Source: VXNE01 sp965205735
Lineage (GTDB): Bacteria; Pseudomonadota; Gammaproteobacteria; Pseudomonadales; Azotimanducaceae
Direction: 5' to 3'
NCBI GenBank assembly: GCA_965205735.1
Contig: OZ242179.1
Coordinates: 3,472,001-3,536,000, forward strand
Length of the DNA: 64,000 nucleotides
In this document: positions 57,104 through 64,000 of the stretch, piece by piece
How the letters are laid out: the number at the start of each line of letters is the position of its first letter
Position numbering within the stretch: the first letter of the stretch is position 1
Made by a program: the position numbers and the translations under genes
Notes under the pieces: generated by a model
Database searches by the model: none
Told to the model about the DNA's origin: nothing
The model's input: only the letters and a program-made list of their open reading frames with translations

Positions 57104-58173
57104 GCTTCGAGCCACGCTTCACCGTCACTCACGCGATCACTACCGATCTCACACGGATCGAACGTGCGCGGGGTTTCTTGGAAGCAGCAACACTCTCCGA
57201 GGATTGGATTCGCCAGATGGGCGCACGGGCGCTTGTGCTTGAGGCGCACCATACGACTCACATCGAAGGAACCAGCCTCTCATTGGAGGAGTCGGAGCGC
57301 CTCCTCGCTGGTGAGGTCGTGCCCGCTGCGGATCCGAACGATGTTCGCGAGCTCCTGAACTACCGGGCCGCGTTCGAGTTTGTCTCCACTTGGCTCGGCA
57401 GCGGCGGACCGATCACCGAGGGCGTGGTCCGGGAGATTCACAAGCGCTTGGTGGAAGGCGTCCGCGGCGGATCTGCCGCGCCTGGGACGTACCGGAGTGT
57501 TCAAAACTACGTTGTGAACTCGGCGACCGGCGCGGTCGTGTACACGCCCCCGCCAGCGTACGAGGTATCGATCCTCATGCGAGAGCTGACGGAGTGGGTG
57601 AACGGGGAGTGCGATGTCCATCCCGTGCTGGTCAGCGGAATCGCCCAGTTCCAATTGGTCCACATCCATCCTTTCCTGGACGGCAATGGCCGGGCCTCGC
57701 GTCTGCTCTCGACCCTGTGTCTGTACAAGTCCGGCTACGATTTCAAACGCCTTTTCACGATCAGCGAGTACTACGACCGGGATCGAGCCGCTTTCTATCG
57801 GGCGATCCAGGGGGTGCGTGAGCGGGACATGGACCTCACGGGGTGGCTTGAGTTCTTCACGGCAGGACTGGCAACTCAGCTCGACGAGGTGAAGGCGCGG
57901 GGAGAGGGGACGATCCGTAAGGATGTCTTGGCTCAGCAGCACGCGTTGTCCGACCGACAGGCCATGGCGTTAGGACACGTTGTCGAACATGGACGTCTCA
58001 CGATTCAAGACTACGAAGGACTCTGCCCCAAAACCAACCGCCGAACGCTTCAGCGAGACCTGAGAGCGCTCCTAGGGAAGGGGCTGATCGCCGAAGCGGC
58101 TACTTCGCCGACAGACCCCACGCGATACTACCGCTTGGCGGATGGCCTCGTGAGATCTGGGGGAGAACTGTGA
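57100..58173 (+). CDS. Fic-family protein (AMP-transferase class) with C-terminal winged helix
   Basis: The 357 residues include the Fic active-site HPFLDGNGR at 190-198. The N-terminal TTHIEGTSLSL (52-62) fits the inhibitory (S/T)xxxE(G/N) helix of class II Fic proteins. The C-terminal part (DYEGLCPKTNRRTLQRDLRA) is a winged-helix-like domain often found on such proteins. Fic enzymes transfer AMP to target hydroxyls. Such genes commonly sit in type I restriction loci, and here the gene is coupled to an hsdS remnant. It appears intact; the target is unknown. Confidence 0.88.
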   Translation: MSFEPRFTVTHAITTDLTRIERARGFLEAATLSEDWIRQMGARALVLEAHHTTHIEGTSLSLEESERLLAGEVVPAADPNDVRELLNYRAAFEFVSTWLGSGGPITEGVVREIHKRLVEGVRGGSAAPGTYRSVQNYVVNSATGAVVYTPPPAYEVSILMRELTEWVNGECDVHPVLVSGIAQFQLVHIHPFLDGNGRASRLLSTLCLYKSGYDFKRLFTISEYYDRDRAAFYRAIQGVRERDMDLTGWLEFFTAGLATQLDEVKARGEGTIRKDVLAQQHALSDRQAMALGHVVEHGRLTIQDYEGLCPKTNRRTLQRDLRALLGKGLIAEAATSPTDPTRYYRLADGLVRSGGEL

Positions 58174-58213
58174 CAAGCTGTGACACCAAGCTGTGACATC
58201 GAACTATGACACC
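58166..58213 (+). repeat. 13-14 bp tandem units over the fic stop codon
   Basis: AACTGTGAC, AAGCTGTGACACC, AAGCTGTGACATCG and AACTATGACACC follow one another; the first contains the fic TGA stop. Starts are at 58166, 58175, 58188 and 58202. Confidence 0.8.
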
Positions 58214-58521
58214 GCGATCCAGCCGTACACTCCGGTCGAAGTGATCGCTTCGCCATGGCGGGCCGGAGACCTTGAGCGAAGGGAGGGCGCGAAGCCCTGG
58301 TCAGAGGTGGTCCAAGTTGAATGCGCGCGTATAAGAGCAATGAATACATTGCGGGATCCGGGACCGGCTGAGCCAGACGCAGCGCAAAGGCACGTTGCAC
58401 GTCGGGCGTCGGTCGAAGTTGTGGGTGACCTTTTCGATGCCCGGGTTCCCGGCTACTCGTCACCCTCGCCAAAATGCAGTTCGGTATTGCGGTTCGCGCG
58501 GTCGACTATGGGCGTCGAATG
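58214..58521. other. gap between fic and the VOC gene
   Basis: About 308 bp after the tandem units contain no ORF with family features on either strand and no clear promoter or terminator. I see nothing else in it. Confidence 0.5.
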
Positions 58522-58902
58522 TCAGCGCTTCGGGACGCCGTACAGATAACGCGTATTGACTTCGGCCTCGTTGCCGTCCGGATCGATGATGAACAGCGTG
58601 CGGCCCTGACCCCGCTTGCCCATCGGCCCGCGGGTGAAGAACTGCGGTCCCACCACTCTCCCGGCGATCTCGTCGAAGCTGTCTTCGGTGACCGTAAATG
58701 CGAAGTGCATCGGGCCGCCGCCCCGGTGGCGTCCCGAGTGCCCTTTGACCTGCAGCACGACATGGCTCCGTTCGCACTGCAGGTAGGCGCGCTGATCGTT
58801 CTGCGTCGCCACGGGAATCCCCAACAGGTTGTGATAGAAGTCGACCGCTTTGGCCAGGTCCTTCACGTCGAGGAAAATCTCTTCTATGCCGATAACGCCC
58901 AT
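58522..58902 (-). CDS. VOC (glyoxalase/bleomycin-resistance) family protein
   Basis: The 126 residues form a two-module betaalphabetabetabeta metal-site fold: GIEEIFLDVKDLAKAVDFYH at the start and FIIDPDGNEAEVNTRYLYG at the end, with HFAF in between. The conserved His and Glu positions fit metal binding. Family members act on lactoylglutathione, ring-cleavage substrates or antibiotics; function here is open. It is divergent from the HpcH aldolase gene. Confidence 0.82.
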   Translation of the reverse strand: MGVIGIEEIFLDVKDLAKAVDFYHNLLGIPVATQNDQRAYLQCERSHVVLQVKGHSGRHRGGGPMHFAFTVTEDSFDEIAGRVVGPQFFTRGPMGKRGQGRTLFIIDPDGNEAEVNTRYLYGVPKR

Positions 58903-59027
58903 GGGGTGTTCCGTTCGCTACTTGACGGCCCATCTTCTCAAGCCAGGAATGCAATTCGCAACGTCGGGGTTTGCCGGACCTGGGAATGGCCGCTATGTTG
59001 GGGTTTTGGATTGGCGGGGGCATATCG

Positions 59028-59825
59028 ATGATCATGCGCAACACGCTGCGCGAAAAGCTGGTGGCCGGCAGTCCGACGGTCGGCACTCACTTCCTGTTCG
59101 CGGATCCTGATATCCCGGAAATGATCGGCGACACCGGTTTGTTCGACTATGGCGAATTCGTAGCCGAGTATTCGACATTCGACGTGAAGCTGCTCTATCA
59201 CCTGGCTCGGGCCGGCCAATGCGGTGACCTGCCATTGATGATCAAGCTCGACCAGGAGGGTCAGGGCTTCTGGGCCCAGGTCGCCCTGGGAGCCGGATTC
59301 AAGGCGATCCTGTTCACCGATGTCCGAACGCCCGAGGACGTCGACGAGTGCCACCGGGTCATGGCCCCGGATACGCCGAACACCGGTGGCATGATGGGGG
59401 TCAAGTTGCGTCGGCCAGCGCTGTCGAGCTACGACACGCGCGGCTACCTGGCGGATCTCGAGTCCATCGTGTTCACGATCATGATCGAGAAGAACGTCAC
59501 GTTCGAGCGCATCGACGAGGTGCTGGAACGCGCGAAGGAGCGCGGGGTTTCGATGACGCAGTGGGGACCGGCGGACTTCAGCTTTTCTCGAGGTCAGCCC
59601 GGTTTGCAGGGCTCGCCGGATATTTGGCCGTTTGAGCAGCGGGTGATAGAGAAGTCCCTTGAATACGGCATTCACCCGCGCATCGAGATTCGTGGCGTGG
59701 AGGAGGCGCAACGCTATATCGATTTGGGCGTACGGCATTTCTGTATCGGCTGGGACCGCTTCATCTATCGTTCGGCGTTGATGGAACTCGGCGAAGGCAT
59801 GCGCGAGTTGACAGAGGCCCTTTAG
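59028..59825 (+). CDS. HpcH/HpaI aldolase family protein
   Basis: The ATG at 59028 (MIMRNTLREKLVAGSPTVGT) gives 265 residues; earlier in-frame residues overlap the VOC region. The LPLMIKLDQEGQGFWAQVAL and GFKAILFTDVRTPEDVDEC segments match the TIM-barrel citrate-lyase/aldolase superfamily, with the likely metal ligands as Glu and Asp in these blocks. These class II aldolases cleave or form 2-keto acids with pyruvate. It lies next to the TRAP operon, convergent by 9 bp, so keto-acid or dicarboxylate catabolism is plausible. Confidence 0.82.
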   Translation: MIMRNTLREKLVAGSPTVGTHFLFADPDIPEMIGDTGLFDYGEFVAEYSTFDVKLLYHLARAGQCGDLPLMIKLDQEGQGFWAQVALGAGFKAILFTDVRTPEDVDECHRVMAPDTPNTGGMMGVKLRRPALSSYDTRGYLADLESIVFTIMIEKNVTFERIDEVLERAKERGVSMTQWGPADFSFSRGQPGLQGSPDIWPFEQRVIEKSLEYGIHPRIEIRGVEEAQRYIDLGVRHFCIGWDRFIYRSALMELGEGMRELTEAL

Positions 59826-59834
59826 CTTCGGCGG

Positions 59835-61196
59835 TCATTGACGCGCGCTATAAGCCTGCTCGGGCAGCCACGTCACGAGCGCTTCCCAGTTGAAGATGGC
59901 GATCAAGCCGATGATCTGCAGCAGGATGAACGGCGCGACGCCCCGATAGATGTCGGCCACACGTACTTCCGGCGGGGCGACGCCCTTCAGGTAGAAGATG
60001 GCGAATCCCACCGGCGGCGTCAGAAAACTCGTTTGCAAACACACGGCGAACATGATCGTGAACCACACCGGATCGAAGCCCAGGGTCGCCACCACCGGAG
60101 CGACCAGCGGCAGGATGATCAGAGTCAGCTCGATCCAGTCCAGGAAGAACCCGAGCATGAATGTCGCCAGCAGTATGCAGATGATGATCCCGGTGGGTCC
60201 GAACGGCAGCGACAGCAACGCGCCCTCGATGAGTTCGTCGCCGCCCAGTCCCCGCAGCACCAGGGAGAACGCGGTTGCGCCGATCAGCACGCCGAAGATG
60301 AACGCGGTGGTGCGCGTGGTCTCGCGCAATACTTCCGTCATCACGCGTTTGTTTAGCGCGCGATTGGCGAGTGCGAGGAGCAGCGCGCCGGCCGCGCCGA
60401 CGCCGGCGGCTTCAGTGGGCGTGGCGAGGCCGAAAAAGATGCTGCCGAGGACGGCAAAGATCAGCAGCGCCGGCGGCACGATGGCGATGACCAGTTCGCG
60501 CATGGCGGCGAAGTCGACGCGTTCAGCACGTTCGAACTTTGGCGCGCCCTCGGGCCGCACCAGGCCGTAGGCGACGAGATAGGAAACGTACAGCGCGCTG
60601 AGCAGCAGTCCGGGGAACACCGCGCCTAGAAACAGGTCGCCTACGGACATCGCCATGCGATCCGCCATGACGACCAGCATGATGCTGGGCGGTATCAGGA
60701 TACCCAGCGTGCCGACCGCACAGACCGTTCCGGCGGCGAGGCTCTTGTCGTAGCCCCGGCGCAGCATGGTGGGCAGGCCAAGCAGCGCCAGCAGCACCAC
60801 GGAGGCCCCGATAATGCCCGTTGTGGCGGCGAGCAGTACGCCGATCAGCGCGACTGAGATGGCGAGTCCGCCGCCTACGCGCCCGAACAGCCGTGCGAAA
60901 CTCGTCATCAGTCGGTCGGCGATGCCGGAACGATCGAGCAGCAGCCCCATGAAGATGAACATGGGAAGCGCCACCATGACCCAGTTCTCCATCACGTTCC
61001 AGACGCGTTCGACGGAGAGGCTTGCATACGCCCACTCGACCCCGGTGGCGATGTCGAAGTCGGCTTCGAAGACGATGGCGAGCGCGGTGAAGAGCACGGC
61101 CAGACCGGCGAGAATCCAGGCTACCGGGAAACCGCTGAACACCAGTGCGATGAAGGCGACGAACATCGCCAGCGCGAGAATCTCGTTAGCCGGCAT
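59835..61196 (-). CDS. dctM: TRAP transporter large permease subunit DctM
   Basis: The 453 residues have about 12-13 transmembrane helices. ANEILALAMFVAFIALVFSG, the GLLLDRSGIADRL loop, GIIGASVVLLALLGLPTMLRRGY and IPPSIMLVVMADRM are characteristic of the DctM-type sodium-coupled permease. It overlaps the dctQ 3' end by 11 bp. It forms with DctQ and DctP a secondary importer, probably for an organic acid. Confidence 0.94.
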   Translation of the reverse strand: MPANEILALAMFVAFIALVFSGFPVAWILAGLAVLFTALAIVFEADFDIATGVEWAYASLSVERVWNVMENWVMVALPMFIFMGLLLDRSGIADRLMTSFARLFGRVGGGLAISVALIGVLLAATTGIIGASVVLLALLGLPTMLRRGYDKSLAAGTVCAVGTLGILIPPSIMLVVMADRMAMSVGDLFLGAVFPGLLLSALYVSYLVAYGLVRPEGAPKFERAERVDFAAMRELVIAIVPPALLIFAVLGSIFFGLATPTEAAGVGAAGALLLALANRALNKRVMTEVLRETTRTTAFIFGVLIGATAFSLVLRGLGGDELIEGALLSLPFGPTGIIICILLATFMLGFFLDWIELTLIILPLVAPVVATLGFDPVWFTIMFAVCLQTSFLTPPVGFAIFYLKGVAPPEVRVADIYRGVAPFILLQIIGLIAIFNWEALVTWLPEQAYSARQ

Positions 61197-61713
61197 CGCG
61201 GTCCTTGGCGAGGAAGAGATACGCCCATAGCCGCGTCAACCGCGACACTGCGGCGAGCCCGAGCAGGGCGAAGCCGATGAACAGCATCGACTTGATCAAC
61301 CAGCGATAGGGCAGGCCGCCCGGAGAGGGCGAAGTTTCCGACGTAATGAAACTGTCGGTGATGAAAGGCACCGCGTAGACCAGCATGAGCACTACGAACG
61401 GCAGTACGAACAGCGTGATGCCGTAGAGGTCGATCCATGCACGCGTCACCGGTGACAACCTTTCGTGCACGATGTCGACGCGAATATGCGCGTCGTGTAC
61501 GACGGCGTAGCCGAGGCCGACCATGAAGCCGATGGAATACAGGTGCCACTGAATCTCCTCGAACTCGATGCGGCCTTCGCCCAACGCGTAGCGCATGAAC
61601 ACGTTGATGACGATGACGCACAGCAGGACCATCCATATCCACGAAACGGCGTTGCCGATGCGGGTGATCAGGGAATCGACGGCGTTGGAAAACGTCGTCC
61701 GGGGAAGTTCCAT
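61186..61713 (-). CDS. dctQ: TRAP transporter small permease subunit DctQ
   Basis: The start at the ATG at 61713 (MELPRTTFSNAVDSLITRIG) gives 174 residues with four helices. EFEEIQWHLYSIGFMVGLGY and VVHDAHIRVDIVHERLS are the family signature. An alternative TTG is at 61770. It links the binding protein signal to DctM. Confidence 0.92.
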   Translation of the reverse strand: MELPRTTFSNAVDSLITRIGNAVSWIWMVLLCVIVINVFMRYALGEGRIEFEEIQWHLYSIGFMVGLGYAVVHDAHIRVDIVHERLSPVTRAWIDLYGITLFVLPFVVLMLVYAVPFITDSFITSETSPSPGGLPYRWLIKSMLFIGFALLGLAAVSRLTRLWAYLFLAKDRDAG

Positions 61714-61785
61714 CTGGCGCTGGTTCTCTGACACGTCAAGGAATGCGCGTGGAGCCCGGAAGAAGATCAAGTCCGGGGCAGGACA

Positions 61786-62901
61786 CTAGAAGTCGCGCGG
61801 CAGGTAGGCGAGTTGTTTCCAGCGCGCGTACGCTTGCCGAAATGCGCGTTGTGCCGCGTAAATGGTTCGGAAATCTTCGTCCTTGTCCGCCTCCTCCGCC
61901 AGAACCTCCTGGGTCACCCGTTCCAGTTCGCGCAGGATCGGCTCCGGTAGGCGCAGCGTGGACACCCCCCTGGCGTCGAAGCGCGCGAGCACCGGTCCCT
62001 GTACCGCTTCGCTGCGCGCCAGGTTGCGCGTGACGCCCGCAGTGCAGGCCGTTTCGAAGACGCCGCGCTGGGACGAGTCGAGGTTGTCCCAGACCGACTT
62101 GTTCACCGCGAGGTGCACGGCGCTGAATGGCTGGTGCCATCCCGGGAAGTAGTTGATCTTCGCGATGCGGTCGAAACCCAGGGCCTCATCGACGATGGGG
62201 AGGGAATATTCCGAGGCGTCGATGGCGCCCTTTTCCAACGCCTGGAATATCTCGCCGCCGGGAATCATCGTCACGGATGCCCCCAGTTGCTCGATGACCT
62301 TCCCGCCCAGGCCGGCAAATCGAATCTTTAGGCCCGCGATGTCGTCGAGACTCTCGATGGGCTGCCGGAACCAGCCAGCGGTTTCCGGGCCGATCAGGCC
62401 GCAGAAGAGCGGGTGGACGTCATATTTCGCGTAGAGCTTTTCCGCCAGCAGGCGACCACCGGCGTCGAACCACCAGGCGCTGAATTCCCATGGCTCCATG
62501 CCAAACGGGACGGCGGCGATCAGCGGCGAGGCGGGAATCTTGCCCTGGTCGTATCCGAGCCATGTGTAGCCGGCCGGTACCTTGCCTTCGCGCACCGCAT
62601 CGACGATGTTGAACGGCGGCACGATCTCGCCGGGTTCGAACAGTTGCATGACGATGCGACCGCCGGAAGCGGCTTCGACGGCCCCCTGGACGTAAAGTAT
62701 GTTGTCGCCGAGCACTGGCAGGTTGGTGGCGAATGCAATCGGAACGCGCCAGCGAAGTTGGGGCGACGCGGCGGCCTCTTCGCCTGGTTTGGCTGCGGGT
62801 TTCCCCTCCCCGATCGGCCGGACTGCGAGGCTCGCCAACATGCCGACGAGAAAGGCGATGCCGACGGCGATGGCTGCTGACCGATTGGTTATCCGACTCA
62901 C
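61786..62901 (-). CDS. dctP: TRAP transporter substrate-binding protein DctP
   Basis: The GTG at 62901 (MSRITNRSAAIAVGIAFLVG) gives 371 residues with a signal anchor; a GTG at 62943 would add 14. GGRIVMQLFEPGEIVPPFNI and AGLKIRFAGLGGKVIEQLGA with PGGEIFQALEKGAIDASEYS are the typical DctP ligand-binding pattern, including the conserved arginine that binds a carboxylate. It is the first gene of the operon. Confidence 0.92.
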   Translation of the reverse strand: MSRITNRSAAIAVGIAFLVGMLASLAVRPIGEGKPAAKPGEEAAASPQLRWRVPIAFATNLPVLGDNILYVQGAVEAASGGRIVMQLFEPGEIVPPFNIVDAVREGKVPAGYTWLGYDQGKIPASPLIAAVPFGMEPWEFSAWWFDAGGRLLAEKLYAKYDVHPLFCGLIGPETAGWFRQPIESLDDIAGLKIRFAGLGGKVIEQLGASVTMIPGGEIFQALEKGAIDASEYSLPIVDEALGFDRIAKINYFPGWHQPFSAVHLAVNKSVWDNLDSSQRGVFETACTAGVTRNLARSEAVQGPVLARFDARGVSTLRLPEPILRELERVTQEVLAEEADKDEDFRTIYAAQRAFRQAYARWKQLAYLPRDF

Positions 62902-63206
62902 TGATGCGCTCGAAAAGACGGGATCGGGATTGTAACCTAGCACGTGTATTCCGAAGGACGGCGGCGTGGGCGGCTACATGGCGGCCGACCGCATGATCGG
63001 CGTGTTTCGCCGATGATCGCGGTCCCGATGGCGGACAAGGGTCGCGAGCGCGTTGTGCATCGATCCCGCCTGCATCGCAGCTACTCGGGGCTGGCGGCAT
63101 GCGCGGCCGGGAGTGACCAAAAATGGCTAACCGGTGTCGCATCGGCAAGCCCCCGGTGCGCTACAATTTCGGATGATGAATCACACCTGACTTCAGGAGG
63201 AACGAA

Positions 63207-63890
63207 ATGACGTTTTCCGCTCGACTGGACGAAACCATCTCCGCTTCGCGACTGCTGGATCACGCGTTCTATCGCGCCTGGGTCGCGGGGGAACTGACCG
63301 AAGATGACATGCGCGGCTATGCGAAAGCCTACTTCGCCCATGTGCTCGCGTTTCCCCGCTATGTCAGCGGCGTACATACCCAGTGCGACGATCTTGTCGC
63401 GAGGAAGGCGCTGCTCGACAATCTGGTCGACGAGGAAGCCGGGGACGAGCACCATCCGGAGTTGTGGCTGCGGTTCGCCGAAGGGCTGGGAGAATCCCGC
63501 GAGGCGGTGGAGAGTTGCCGGGATGCGGCGACCGAGAAGCTGGTCGACACGTTCCTCGGGCGCATCCGAAGTTCCTATGCGGAGGGTTTGGGCGCGCTAT
63601 ACGCCTACGAGTCGCAAATCCCGGAGATCGCCGAAACCAAGGTCACTTCGTTGCGTGAGTCCTACGACATAATTGACGAGCGGACGCTTGCGTTCTTCAA
63701 GGTTCACGCCAAGGCCGACGTGTACCACTCACAAACCCTGCGCGAGCAGATCGACGGCTTGACGCCGGAGCAGGGCGAACTGGCCGAGGCGGCGGCCCAC
63801 GAGTGCGCGCGGGGGCTCTGGGACTTCCTCAGCGAACTCGAGCGGCGCCGAACGGCGGCAGGGCCGGAAGCGGTATCGCTGTCCGCCTGA
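63207..63890 (+). CDS. CADD-like (TenA/PqqC-fold) putative non-haem iron oxidase
   Basis: The ATG at 63207 follows an excellent AGGAGG and gives 227 residues. EEAGDEHHPELWLRFAEGLG and the helix FFKVHAKADVYHSQ, with an H-x3-D-x2-H ligand set, match the CADD/PqqC family of helical-bundle iron proteins. CADD of chlamydiae makes p-aminobenzoate for folate by consuming an active-site tyrosine and lysine; other members degrade or oxidise small substrates. The role here is a prediction by family only. A TACAAT box (63162-63167) lies 40 bp upstream. Confidence 0.85.
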   Translation: MTFSARLDETISASRLLDHAFYRAWVAGELTEDDMRGYAKAYFAHVLAFPRYVSGVHTQCDDLVARKALLDNLVDEEAGDEHHPELWLRFAEGLGESREAVESCRDAATEKLVDTFLGRIRSSYAEGLGALYAYESQIPEIAETKVTSLRESYDIIDERTLAFFKVHAKADVYHSQTLREQIDGLTPEQGELAEAAAHECARGLWDFLSELERRRTAAGPEAVSLSA

Positions 63891-63914
63891 CGAAACCTGG
63901 TGCGCCGGCTCCAG

Positions 63915-64000
63915 TCAGCGTTCGCGGCGCTTCGCCTCGAGGGCGATAAGGATTTCGGCGTGACGCGCTCGCGTGAGGTTGTAGTGCGCAAAGCACCACA
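63915..64000 (-). CDS. C-terminal fragment of a gene running off the right edge (possible transporter)
   Basis: On the minus strand the frame entering at the window end reads WCFAHYNLTRARHAEILIAL then EAKRRER and stops at 63915. The HYNLTRARHAEI phrase resembles the cytoplasmic tail of GPH-type sugar/MFS permeases, but 28 residues are too few for a firm call. Confidence 0.35.
   Translation of the reverse strand, partial: WCFAHYNLTRARHAEILIALEAKRRER

Noticed and set aside
58193..58549. 118-residue ORF between fic and the VOC gene
   Set aside because: It starts inside the tandem repeat, has no ribosome site or family signature and runs antisense into the VOC gene.

Overview
The window is a high-GC (low 60s per cent by eye) chromosomal segment that reads as an uncultured gammaproteobacterium. 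The evidence is a complete str-S10-spc-alpha ribosomal supercluster in proteobacterial order, a DUF1820 gene (a mostly gammaproteobacterial family), Gram-negative outer-membrane proteins, lipoproteins, and TRAP and ABC importers. I see no tRNA, rRNA, CRISPR array, phage module or intact transposase.

Layout. 1-4.0 kb: two tandem MalT-like LuxR regulators, the first cut by the window edge. 4.3-10.0 kb: a duplicated accessory module. It holds two paralogous exported proteins built from an exact 38-residue repeat, each followed by an outer-membrane beta-barrel gene, with a Tll0287/DUF3365-type haem protein between them. The second barrel is a frameshifted pseudogene whose body is nearly identical to the first, as if overwritten by gene conversion. 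10.2-14.1 kb: an acyl-CoA synthetase, a TIGR02206-type membrane protein and an APC amino-acid permease. 14.2-34.7 kb: rpsL-rpsG-fusA, then a Rieske oxygenase/TetR pair where tuf would normally stand, then rpsJ through rplQ. 35-40 kb: DUF1820, MORN, an esterase and a polyamine-type ABC importer with only one permease. 40.3-50.4 kb: a frameshifted giant subtilase, then a choice-of-anchor-B protein divergent from an MbnP/MbnH copper-protein pair. 50.4-56.6 kb: an alcohol dehydrogenase, a mevalonate-pathway cluster (fused HMG-CoA reductase/mevalonate kinase, phosphomevalonate kinase, diphosphomevalonate decarboxylase) and a dienelactone hydrolase. 56.6-58.2 kb: a remnant of a type I restriction hsdS joined to fic. 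58.5-64 kb: VOC protein, HpcH/HpaI aldolase, TRAP transporter, CADD-like oxidase.

Two cross-cutting themes stand out. First, small non-autonomous repeats are scattered through the window. One family has 20-bp terminal inverted repeats: it lies free at 8.4 kb, is absorbed in frame into the 3' end of the Rieske gene, and abuts the truncated hsdS. A second inverted-repeat element sits on the rplQ stop codon. Several of these repeats begin at a CTAG that contains a TAG stop codon. Second, short tandem duplications (11 to 80 bp) recur at or just after stop codons, especially in the ribosomal operon (after rplP, rplF, rpsK, rpsD and fic), and the 5' end of rpmJ is also duplicated. Ribosomal proteins S17 and L17 carry long acidic extensions.
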